The translations under genes and the position numbers were made by a program. Below, piece by piece: positions 16,473 through 25,460 of a stretch of DNA of 64,000 bases. The stretch's first letter is position 1. Each line of letters begins with the position of its first letter. A model generated the notes under the pieces. The model searched no databases. It was given only the letters and a program-made list of their open reading frames with translations, and was not told where the DNA came from. This DNA comes from Collinsella sp. An307. GTDB taxonomy: Bacteria > Actinomycetota > Coriobacteriia > Coriobacteriales > Coriobacteriaceae. Location of the stretch: assembly GCF_002161805.1 (NCBI RefSeq), contig NZ_NFIP01000001.1, positions 1 through 64,000 of the forward strand, read 5' to 3'.

Positions 16473-17288
16473 TTACTTCTCGAGGTAACGGTTCTGCAGC
16501 GTGGCGCGGTCATCCTCCGTAACGCCGAGCGCCTGCTTGAGGTAACCGTCGATGCCGCCGTACTCGCGCTTAAGGAAGCGGACGGCAGAGTTTAGGGCCG
16601 CCATGCGCGCAGCGTAGTCGATCGAGTACTCGAGCGGCGCGAAGAGGTTCGTGGCGAGGTAGTCACCCTCAATCTGGTGCCAGGACACGCCGAGCACCCA
16701 CTCCACGAGCATGGACGCCATGCCGCAACGGTCGCGCCCCACCGAGCAGTGCCAGAGCGCTGCGCCCTCCTCGCAGGCAAGAAGCGCTTCGAAGAACTGC
16801 CGGTATCCCTCAAGACCGCCCGGACCTGCCAGGATAAAGGGATAGAACGCCTCCATAAAGGCATCGGGGTTCTGGGACGCCTGTGCCTTTTGCATGGCGA
16901 CGGTCGCTTTGGTGGCGCGCTCCTGCGTGATGCCCGCCGCCTCCTCGGGCAGGATGTTGGCGTGCACATAGCGCACACCGGGGAAGTAGCGGACGGGGTC
17001 GGGGAGCTCGGAGAGCTCGATGTCGTTGCGCAGATCGACGATGAGGGAGAGATGATAGTCGTCGCGCAGGCGTGCGAGGTCCCCGTCGCTCGCAAAGCCG
17101 AGCGCGCCCGAGCGCAGCAGCAGACCTGGCTTGACGCGCCGTCCGTCGGCGCCAATGAGCTCGCCGAGGTCGCGTGTGTTGGGGAGCACCTCAAAATCAA
17201 TGCGTCCGTAGCCCTCGCGGCCAGCGGGGCCGGGCAGCGCCGGGCGTTCGACGTAATCGGGAAGGTTCTCGGTCAGACCGGTTATCAC
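16473..17288 (-). CDS. Tyrosine-protein phosphatase (Y_phosphatase3/DSP type)
   Basis: A 271-residue cytosolic phosphatase. The P-loop is WHCSVGRDRCGMASML: the catalytic Cys and Arg of the CX5R motif are present. The family consensus HCxxGKDRTG is altered at Lys to Arg and Thr to Cys. An N-terminal NTRDLGELIGADGRRVKPGLLLRSGAL block is the usual start of the family, followed by LIVDLRNDIELSELPDP. The substrate could be phosphotyrosine proteins or phosphoinositides. It stands alone, convergent with the ABC importer and divergent from the EIIA gene. Confidence 0.85.
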   Translation of the reverse strand: MITGLTENLPDYVERPALPGPAGREGYGRIDFEVLPNTRDLGELIGADGRRVKPGLLLRSGALGFASDGDLARLRDDYHLSLIVDLRNDIELSELPDPVRYFPGVRYVHANILPEEAAGITQERATKATVAMQKAQASQNPDAFMEAFYPFILAGPGGLEGYRQFFEALLACEEGAALWHCSVGRDRCGMASMLVEWVLGVSWHQIEGDYLATNLFAPLEYSIDYAARMAALNSAVRFLKREYGGIDGYLKQALGVTEDDRATLQNRYLEK

Positions 17289-17486
17289 GCAATGCTCCTT
17301 TGACGGTTCCGCGCGGGCGCTGCCGGGCGCGGTGGTTTCTCACGGTTATGTATTGTGCCACCACCGTCCGCCGCGAATGTTAGGGAACTGTATGGAATAG
17401 CGTCTAGAGCTTGAGTAAGATAGAGGCGAGCAAAACGCTCAGCGACAACGAGCGCTCGGCCGCTCTGGTATGGCGAGGAGGCCTCC

Positions 17487-18041
17487 ATGAAGCTGTGGGA
17501 CAAGATCAGAAAGACCGGTACGTCCGAGGAAGCCTATCGCCCCGAGCAGGCGACGTTCGCCGTGCGACCGGATACCGTGTACGCTCCGGTCTCGGGCGTG
17601 CTCGTGAGCGTCGAGGAGATTAACGACGAGGTCGTCTCCTCCAAGTTGCTGGGCGAGGGCTACGGCATCCTGCCCGTCGGTGACGCTATCTACGCGCCGG
17701 CAGACGGCCGCGTGGTGATGACGACCGTCACCAACCACGCCATCGGCCTTCTTACCACGACCGGTGCCGAGGTTATCATCCATATCGGCTTGGGTACCGT
17801 GGCGATGAACGGCAAAGGCTTCACCAGCTATGTCAACCAGGGCGACGAGGTCCGTGCCGGCACGCCGCTCATTGGGTTCGATTCCGCGACGATCAAGGAC
17901 GCCGGTTTTGAGGATGTGGTGACCGTGGTGGTGTCCAATGCACCCCAGGTGGGGCACATCGAGTACGCCGCCGTCTCCAACACACTCATCGGCGACCGCC
18001 CGCTCGTAAAGATCGGCGACCCTCTGCTCGTCATTCGCTAA
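17487..18041 (+). CDS. PTS glucose-type EIIA protein
   Basis: A 184-residue EIIA-Glc-like phosphocarrier that receives phosphate from HPr and passes it to EIIB domains. The phosphorylated histidine is in [23 protein letters not shown], in its usual context. [32 protein letters not shown] and [20 protein letters not shown] are the two conserved beta-rich blocks. An extra 25 residues precede the domain. It stands alone without EIIB or EIIC, so it probably serves a permease encoded elsewhere or has a regulatory role. GAGGAGG lies 8 bases before the ATG. A hairpin follows the stop. Confidence 0.92.
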   Translation: MKLWDKIRKTGTSEEAYRPEQATFAVRPDTVYAPVSGVLVSVEEINDEVVSSKLLGEGYGILPVGDAIYAPADGRVVMTTVTNHAIGLLTTTGAEVIIHIGLGTVAMNGKGFTSYVNQGDEVRAGTPLIGFDSATIKDAGFEDVVTVVVSNAPQVGHIEYAAVSNTLIGDRPLVKIGDPLLVIR

Positions 18042-18069
18042 CGGCGACAGCGCTCTTTACCCTGAACCC

Positions 18070-18106
18070 CGGCGCCCCGACGGCACGTCTCCGTCGGGGC
18101 GCCGTG
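18070..18106 (+). terminator. Probable terminator after EIIA
   Basis: GGCGCCCCGACGG pairs perfectly with CCGTCGGGGCGCC around CACGTCT. The tail is GTGTTGTC, a weak T-tract. Confidence 0.6.
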
Positions 18107-18201
18107 TTGTCACGCGCGCTTCGGTCGCGTCTTGTCGGTCGCACCTGCTATCATGGTGTGCGCACAACATCGCCCGCACGGCGGGCTCGGAAAGGAATCG
18201 C

Positions 18202-19641
<1,440 letters not shown>

Positions 19642-19656
19642 ACTCCCCTCAACCAG

Positions 19657-19771
19657 AACGGCCCCTCCAGGCACCGTATCTTCGTCCTCGCTCGTCGGTC
19701 GCCGCCCTAAGGCGTGCCCCCTCCGTATTCGGACGAATCTACGGTACTTGGAGGTGCCGTTGTCTTTGTTG
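19657..19771 (+). ncRNA. Candidate structured RNA or complex terminator after asnS
   Basis: A long imperfect stem: bases 19659-19679 (CGGCCCCTCCAGGCACCGTA) pair with 19740-19759 (TACGGTACTTGGAGGTGCCG) at about 18 of 20 positions including one G-U. Inside it TTCGTCC (19681-19687) pairs with GGACGAA (19731-19737), and a CGCC/GGCG hairpin lies at the centre. The 3' side continues into TTGTCTTTGTT. The nested design is more elaborate than a standard terminator. Whether it is an independent RNA, a 3' UTR structure or a repeat is unknown. Confidence 0.45.
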
Positions 19772-19781
19772 GGATAAGTTT

Positions 19782-19831
19782 GGCCTCCCCGGCGCTGTGC
19801 CCTTGTGGGCGGCGCCGGGGAGGCCTGTTTT
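19782..19831. terminator. Terminator between convergent asnS and GH31 genes
   Basis: GGCCTCCCCGGCGC pairs with GCGCCGGGGAGGCC, followed by TGTTTT on the plus strand. The loop is itself a small hairpin (GCCC/GGGC). Confidence 0.8.
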
Positions 19832-19896
19832 CAGGGTCGGGTGCGGCTGCGTTCGCAACCGGGCGTGGCCGCGTCCGCTAACGGGTGCGGTCGCGC

Positions 19897-22038
19897 CTAG
19901 CCGATGAGCTCGACCTGCTTGGTGGCGCAGCGGGCGCCGTCCGCGGTTACCTCGATGGTGTGGAAGTGCTCAGGTGCGTCGATGTCGGTGGTGTAGCCGT
20001 CATCGTCGTAGAGCGTGTAGGTGATGCGCTCGGCGCTGCCCGGATTGGCGAGCACGCGCAGATGGTCGAAGTCCATCGCTTGCGTACTCGGCGCGGGCTT
20101 TGCGACGGGCACCGCGTGCCCGGGACGGATGAAGAAGACCATCTCGTTGAGGTCGGCGCTCACGTAGTGGTCGCCCGCGGCGAGGTCCTCGACGTCGTAG
20201 TCGTCAAGCGCGCGGTAGCGCACCATGCGCATGGGCTCGGGCAGATACACCATGCGGCCGCGCGCATTCTCCTCGATCACGGGCGCGATCATGAGGGACT
20301 CGCCCACAAGCAGCTGGTCCTCGACGCGGCGTGCGCGCTCGTCGTCGCCAAACTCAAAGGCGAGCGGCTTGAAGTAGAGGTCATCGGCAAGCGATGCCTT
20401 CACAAACTCGCTGTAGAGGTAGGGGAGAAGCGCGTAGCGCAGCTCCACGATATGGCGCATGGTGTCGACGTGCTTGAACGTGTCGAGCTCCTGCGCGCGG
20501 CGGCTCGAGGAGTGGTTGCGCATAAGCGGCGTGAAGACCGAGAACTGCAGCCAGCGCGTCATGAGCTCCTCGTTGGTGTCGCTACCAAAGCCGCCGAGGT
20601 CGGGGCCGCAGTAGAGGAAGCCGCACATCTGGATGCCTGGCATCTGGCAGACGGCGAGCTTCAGGTGCGACCACCAGGCCATGTTGTCGCCCGTCCAGAT
20701 CCCGCTCACGCGGTGCATGCCGATCATGGAGCTGCGCGAGAAGAGCAGGATGCGCTTTTCGGGCGAGAGGCGGCAGAACGCCTCGCCCGCGGCACGCGAG
20801 AGGTTCGAGCCATAGAGGTTGTGCACGCGATCGTGGCGCACGCGCTTGCCGTCGATGGTGTGATAGAAGAGCTCGTAGTCGGCGGGGTTGTTGGAAAGGT
20901 TGGAGAAGGTGGCGACCATGTCAAAGAACGTGTTGAGGTCGAGCTCGCCCTGACGCAGCTCGTCTACCTTGGCATACGCCTCGGCGAGGCGTTCCTCGGT
21001 GTAGAAGATCGAGGGCTCGTTCATATCGTTCCAGAAGCCGTCGATCCCGAGATCGAGGAGCTTTTGGTACTGGTCACCAAACCAGCGGCGGTTGTCGGGG
21101 TCCATGACGTCGACCAGGTGGCAGTGGCCGGGCCACACGCCGAGGGTGAAGTCCTCACCGGCGGCGTTCTTGCAGAAGCGGTTCTCGGCCACGCCTTCCT
21201 CGTACACGTCGTAGCCCGGCTCGACCTTGAGGCCCGCGTCGATGATGGGGACGAGGTGGATGCCGTCGTCCTTGAGCTCGGCGGTGAGTTCCTCAAAGTG
21301 TGGGAAGCGCTCGCGGTCGACGGTGAAGCTCTTGTAGCGCTCCATGTAGTCGATGTCCATGTAGATGGCATCGAGCGGGATGCCCGCATCACGGTAGCGG
21401 CGCGCGATGTCACGGAAGTCATCCTCCGTCTTATAGGCCCAGCGGCTCTGCTGGTAGCCGAAGGCCCACTTGGGCGGGATGTAGCTTCTGCCCACGAGCG
21501 CGCGGAACTGGCGAACGATGTCGGTGGGGTCCTCGCCCTCGATGAGATAGAGGTCGCAGTCGGGGTATTCGAGCGCGACCTGGATGCGATCAATGTCGGT
21601 CTCGCCCATGTCGAAGGAGATGATGCCCGCGGTGTCAAAGAAGGCGCCGAAGGTCTCGCGCCCGCTCACGATAAAGAAGTTGTGGGCGCTGTAGAGGCTG
21701 TGGCGGTCCTCGGTGTGGCGCGCGTTGTCCATGCAGCGCGAAACGTAGGTAAAGTTGCGCTTGTTGATGCCGCGCACCTGCTCGCCAAGACCGTAGACGA
21801 TGTCATCGGGATCCATCGTGTAGGTGAAGAAGAGCAGATCGGTGAGGTTGCTGGCGTCGAGCGGGTTTCCCTCCACCTCGCCGGGGTTGCTTACCTCGGT
21901 TGAGCGGTCGTGCTCGTGCTCGACGGGCTCGCCGGGGCGATGCACGGTGAAGCGGCGCACCTCGCCTGTCTCGGCCGCAGGCTTTGTAAGCACGGCATCT
22001 GTCTCGATGGGTTGTCCAAAACGATAGCGAACAATCAT
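19897..22038 (-). CDS. Glycoside hydrolase family 31 alpha-glucosidase-type enzyme
   Basis: A 713-residue cytosolic GH31 enzyme that releases alpha-linked glucose or xylose from oligosaccharides. The catalytic nucleophile is the Asp of FWNDMNEPSIF. The acid/base region is LFSRSSMIGMHRVSGIWTGDNMAWWSHL. WAFGYQQSRWAYKTEDDFRDIARRYRDAGIPLDAIYMDIDYM is the classic substrate-pocket strand. There is no signal peptide. The start ATG at 22038 has AGAAAGG 10 bases upstream; a TTG at 22047 is less likely. It is divergent from an AraC-family regulator, a usual arrangement for substrate-induced control. Confidence 0.93.
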   Translation of the reverse strand: MIVRYRFGQPIETDAVLTKPAAETGEVRRFTVHRPGEPVEHEHDRSTEVSNPGEVEGNPLDASNLTDLLFFTYTMDPDDIVYGLGEQVRGINKRNFTYVSRCMDNARHTEDRHSLYSAHNFFIVSGRETFGAFFDTAGIISFDMGETDIDRIQVALEYPDCDLYLIEGEDPTDIVRQFRALVGRSYIPPKWAFGYQQSRWAYKTEDDFRDIARRYRDAGIPLDAIYMDIDYMERYKSFTVDRERFPHFEELTAELKDDGIHLVPIIDAGLKVEPGYDVYEEGVAENRFCKNAAGEDFTLGVWPGHCHLVDVMDPDNRRWFGDQYQKLLDLGIDGFWNDMNEPSIFYTEERLAEAYAKVDELRQGELDLNTFFDMVATFSNLSNNPADYELFYHTIDGKRVRHDRVHNLYGSNLSRAAGEAFCRLSPEKRILLFSRSSMIGMHRVSGIWTGDNMAWWSHLKLAVCQMPGIQMCGFLYCGPDLGGFGSDTNEELMTRWLQFSVFTPLMRNHSSSRRAQELDTFKHVDTMRHIVELRYALLPYLYSEFVKASLADDLYFKPLAFEFGDDERARRVEDQLLVGESLMIAPVIEENARGRMVYLPEPMRMVRYRALDDYDVEDLAAGDHYVSADLNEMVFFIRPGHAVPVAKPAPSTQAMDFDHLRVLANPGSAERITYTLYDDDGYTTDIDAPEHFHTIEVTADGARCATKQVELIG

Positions 22039-22196
22039 GAAGGCCAAACCTTTCTCGCATCGGTGCCTCGGCAGCGCGCCTTGGCTCTACGTGGGACGTT
22101 GTGCCACAAGATACCCTAGAGGGCCGGGTGGATTCTTGCGTGATTCGGCGGTATAACTATAACGATTATGACTTTTTGGCATGGAGGACGGTGCAT

Positions 22197-23171
22197 ATGC
22201 TCGCTCGCCTCAAAGAGGGTAGGGAACACGGGTCGGACCTTTTTCCGCTTGATACCTTTGACCAGCGTGCCCAAGCGGGGTGCGACATCGGCTACATCCA
22301 CTGGCACGATGAGGTGGAGTGGGTCTATGTAGCCGAGGGCGCGATTGACGTGTTCGAGGACGGCAGCACGCGCCGCGTGGGCGTGGGCGAGCTCTTTGCC
22401 GTCGAGCCCCGCACCCTTCACCGCTACAGCGCAGTCGAGGACTGCCGCCTTCTTGTGATTGTCTTCGACGGTGGGCTTTTGGAGTTTGCGCAGGCAGACG
22501 TCGCATCGCGCCGTTATATCGACCCGTACCGCGCTGGTACCCTGACGGTGAGAAACCCGGTGCGCGACGAGGGCGGCGCCATCGGCGCGGCGTTTGAGCA
22601 GATTCTCTCCGACTGCCGCGATCTACCCCCGTGTTTTACGCTTGACGTGCGGATTTGCCTGCTGCGCATCTTCCAGGAAATCGTCCGCACCGGGAGCCTC
22701 GTGGAAAACGAGCGCGACCGTCACAGCCTTGCAGCAGCGGAGCGGGCGGTTCGCTACGTGCAGGATCATTACGCCGAGCAGATATCGAGCGCCACGCTCG
22801 CCCAGGTGAGCGGGTACCAGCCGCAGTACTTCTCGCGCTTTTTCAAGCGCGCGACCGGTCTCACCCCAACGGCCTTCATCAACCGCTACCGCATCGAGCG
22901 AGCCTGCGACGAGCTGTTGGATACCGACCGCTCGATTATCGATATCGGCCTGTCGTGCGGGTTCCAGTCCACGAGCTACTTCATCAAGAAATTCAAGGAG
23001 TTCAAGGAGGTCTCGCCCCAGCGGTACCGTAAGACGGTGCTCGGGAGCTATGGGGCGAACCGTGAACATTATCAGGCAATCGAGGTCGGTGGAGCAGGCG
23101 TTGACTTTGTCCCGCCTGCTGACAAAAATAGCGTTTGTGTCGCAAGAGGACTTGCCGCCCAGTGCGGCTAG
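22197..23171 (+). CDS. AraC-family transcriptional regulator with cupin sensor
   Basis: A 324-residue regulator. Residues about 10-110 form a cupin-like effector domain (IHWHDEVEWVYVAEGAIDVFEDG). Residues about 175-275 carry two helix-turn-helix units of the AraC DNA-binding domain (ISSATLAQVSGYQPQYFSRFFKRATGLTPTAFINRYRIERA and IDIGLSCGFQSTSYFIKKFKEFKEVSPQRYRK). About 35 residues of unknown role follow. The ATG at 22197 has GGAGG 9 bases upstream and is preferred over upstream in-frame starts. It is divergent from the GH31 gene and 18 bases ahead of the lyase gene, so it probably controls the glycosidase. Confidence 0.9.
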   Translation: MLARLKEGREHGSDLFPLDTFDQRAQAGCDIGYIHWHDEVEWVYVAEGAIDVFEDGSTRRVGVGELFAVEPRTLHRYSAVEDCRLLVIVFDGGLLEFAQADVASRRYIDPYRAGTLTVRNPVRDEGGAIGAAFEQILSDCRDLPPCFTLDVRICLLRIFQEIVRTGSLVENERDRHSLAAAERAVRYVQDHYAEQISSATLAQVSGYQPQYFSRFFKRATGLTPTAFINRYRIERACDELLDTDRSIIDIGLSCGFQSTSYFIKKFKEFKEVSPQRYRKTVLGSYGANREHYQAIEVGGAGVDFVPPADKNSVCVARGLAAQCG

Positions 23172-23189
23172 GTACGGAAGAGGGAGCGC

Positions 23190-24404
23190 ATGAAGTACGA
23201 TTTCACGACCATCATGGACCGCCGCGGGCAGGATGCCGTTGCGGTGGACGGCCTGACCGACACGCCGACCGGCATGGCACCCACCAAGCCCGCCGAGGGC
23301 TTCGACGCCATCCCCATGTGGGTCGCCGATATGAACTTCCCTGTGGTCCCCACCGTGCCCGAGGCGCTTATCGAGCGCGCCCGTCAGCCGCACTTCGGCT
23401 ACTTCGAGCCGCGCGACGAGTACTTCCAGTCCATTATCCGCTGGCACGAGACCCGCAACGGCGTCACGGGACTCCGCCCCGAGCACATCGGCTACGAGAA
23501 CGGCGTGCTCGGCGGTGTGGTGTCGACGCTCCAGGCGTTCGCACGTCCGGGCGACGCGGTGCTGCTGCATAGCCCCACCTACATCGGCTTTACCGGCAGC
23601 ATCGAGAACGCCGGCTTCAAGATCGTGCACTCGCCGCTCGTGCGCGACGAGGCGGGCGTTTGGCGCATGGACTACGCCGACATGGAGCGCAAGCTCGCCG
23701 AGCACAAGATTCACGTCGCGGTGATGTGCTCGCCGCACAACCCCTGCGGACGCGTATGGGAGCGCGCCGAGCTCGAGCAGGCGATGGAGCTCTACCGCAA
23801 GTACGACTGCGTGGTCATCTCGGACGAGATTTGGTCCGACATCATTCTCCCCGGGCACACCCACACGCCCACCCAGTCGGTTTCCGAAGATGCCCGCCAG
23901 CGCACCGTGGCGCTCTACGCTCCGAGCAAGACCTTCAACCTCGCGGGGCTTGTGGGAAGCTACCACATCATCTACAACGACTACCTGCGCGACCGCGTGG
24001 TCGCTGCCTCGTCCAAGGCGCACTACAACGAGATGAACGTGCTCTCCATGCACGCCCTCATTGGCGCCTACAAGCCGGAGGGCTACGAGTGGGTCGATGA
24101 GCTGCGCGAGGTGCTGGGCAAAAACGTCGACTGGGCGTGCCGCTATATCGACGAGCACTTCGAGGGCGTGCACGTAACCAAGCCCGAGGGCACCTACATG
24201 CTTTTCCTCGACTGCACCGAATGGTGCGCCGCACATGGGCGCGACGTCGACTGGCTGCTTACCGAGGGCTGGCGCGTGGGTGTCGACTACCAGGATGGCC
24301 GCCCCTTCCACGGCCCCTGCCATATCCGCGTGAACCTCGCGCTGCCGCTTTCGCGCGTGCAGGAGGCGTTCGAGCGCCTCGACCGCTACGTGTTCAACGC
24401 GTAG
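23190..24404 (+). CDS. PatB/MalY-type PLP aminotransferase-lyase (C-S lyase)
   Basis: A 404-residue fold-type I PLP enzyme of the MalY/PatB group, which cleaves cystathionine or cysteine to pyruvate, ammonia and a thiol. The PLP lysine is in YAPSKTFNLAGL. The aspartate contacting the pyridine ring is in VVISDEIWSDI. CSPHNPCGRVW and the N-terminal PMWVADMNFPVVP are the group signature. AGAGGGAG precedes the ATG. It lies 18 bases after the AraC gene, probably cotranscribed. MalY members can also bind regulators, but that is specific to E. coli. Confidence 0.92.
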   Translation: MKYDFTTIMDRRGQDAVAVDGLTDTPTGMAPTKPAEGFDAIPMWVADMNFPVVPTVPEALIERARQPHFGYFEPRDEYFQSIIRWHETRNGVTGLRPEHIGYENGVLGGVVSTLQAFARPGDAVLLHSPTYIGFTGSIENAGFKIVHSPLVRDEAGVWRMDYADMERKLAEHKIHVAVMCSPHNPCGRVWERAELEQAMELYRKYDCVVISDEIWSDIILPGHTHTPTQSVSEDARQRTVALYAPSKTFNLAGLVGSYHIIYNDYLRDRVVAASSKAHYNEMNVLSMHALIGAYKPEGYEWVDELREVLGKNVDWACRYIDEHFEGVHVTKPEGTYMLFLDCTEWCAAHGRDVDWLLTEGWRVGVDYQDGRPFHGPCHIRVNLALPLSRVQEAFERLDRYVFNA

Positions 24405-24453
24405 GGGCGTTCGCGGCCGGGGTAGGCTGCGCCGCGTGGAGCGAATGACACCC

Positions 24454-24633
24454 CTCTGCGCAAAAATGCGTTTGCTGACCTCCCATGAGCCCCAATGAGC
24501 TGGAATTTCTTTAGTGCCCTTTCGCCCCGGTGGGCAAAGGGCACTTTTTTGGGTAACAAAAGCCCAGATAAGCAGGGGGTTATTTTATAGATAGAGCTTT
24601 CAAAAAGGTCAGCAAACCATTTTTTGCGCAGAG
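24454..24633. repeat. 180-bp element bounded by 28-bp inverted repeats
   Basis: The left arm 24454-24481 begins CTCTGCGCAAAAA and ends TTTGCTGACCT. The right arm 24606-24633 is its reverse complement at 25 of 28 positions, with all three mismatches within the central four bases. The element encloses the lyase terminator. The arms could pair in RNA around that hairpin. Confidence 0.85.
24513..24550 (+). terminator. Rho-independent terminator
   Basis: AGTGCCCTTT pairs with AAAGGGCACT around a GCCCCGG-containing loop and continues into six T residues. The A/T flanks make it usable on both strands. Confidence 0.88.
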
Positions 24634-24673
24634 CGACCACGGCTCGCCGCACACCAAACCTCGTTTGAGGGTT

Positions 24674-25297
24674 TTATTGTTGCCGTGACACGCCGATCGC
24701 CGCAGCGAGCGCCGCGACATCGCCCGTGAAGTGGAACGCCTGCATGCCCGCCACCTTGGCGCCCACACAGTTGTCCGCGTTGTCGTCGACAAAGAGGCAT
24801 TCCGCCGGTACGAGCCCGTAGCGCTTGCAGAGCAGCTCGTAAATGGCGGGGTCCGGCTTCATGAGCTTCTCCTCGGCGGAGACCACGCGTCCCTTCATGA
24901 GAGGGTAGGCGGGGCAGTGGTCGAGCTGCTCATCGATACGGGTGCCGGCGTTTGAGAGCAGATAGAGGTTATAGCCTTGCTCGTAGAGGCGGCGGGCAAG
25001 GTCGTTTACCTCAGGGATAGGCTCGGAGTAGCGTGCCCAGTGCGCCGCCATATCGTGCAGGTTGGGCCAGAGCCGCTCGGGCAGGTGCGCCTCGGCGATG
25101 CGCAACATGGTCGGGTAGCCGATGGTGCCCGAGTCAAGAAGTGCCCATTCGCCGCGGCCAAAGTATGCCGCCTGCAAGAGCGCGGCGTCCTGGTCGTTAT
25201 CAGAGAAGCGCGTCGCAAAGTACGGTCCGTTGAAGGTCATGAGCACGTTGCCCATGTCAAAGGCGATGTTTTTGATGGGGCGGGCGGCTGCGTTCAT
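24674..25297 (-). CDS. HAD-superfamily hydrolase (subfamily IA)
   Basis: A 207-residue phosphatase-like protein. Motif I is IAFDMGNVLMTF; the second Asp of the usual DxD is replaced by Asn (D-M-G-N), as in the YihX-like group. Motif II is LYLLSNAG, motif III the Lys in MKPDPAIYELL, and motif IV FVDDNADNCVGAKVAGM. A four-helix cap lies between motifs I and II. The ATG at 25297 has AGGAGG 5 bases upstream. The substrate is probably a small phosphorylated metabolite. It is divergent from feoAB. Confidence 0.85.
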   Translation of the reverse strand: MNAAARPIKNIAFDMGNVLMTFNGPYFATRFSDNDQDAALLQAAYFGRGEWALLDSGTIGYPTMLRIAEAHLPERLWPNLHDMAAHWARYSEPIPEVNDLARRLYEQGYNLYLLSNAGTRIDEQLDHCPAYPLMKGRVVSAEEKLMKPDPAIYELLCKRYGLVPAECLFVDDNADNCVGAKVAGMQAFHFTGDVAALAAAIGVSRQQ

Positions 25298-25460
25298 GGG
25301 CTCCTCCTGAGGGCGTGTTGTCCCGTACAAAAATATGATAACGATTGGCGCGCGCCGTCGCGAACGTTAGCCGAGGTGTGTATAGTAAGGCGGAATCACG
25401 TGATACTAATGCCCGGCGCGCCCGCTGCCGAGGTGTTTTTATAGGGATGGGGGACCGAGC

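Noticed and set aside
19885-21903. 672-residue plus-strand ORF opposite the GH31 gene
   Set aside because: It is an antisense shadow. Its translation is a Val/Ala/His-rich mirror of GH31 codons with no domain, whereas GH31 has all its catalytic motifs.
25355-25385. DtxR/IdeR operator upstream of feoAB
   Set aside because: GTTAGCCGAGG matches only half of the palindrome; too weak to annotate as a site.
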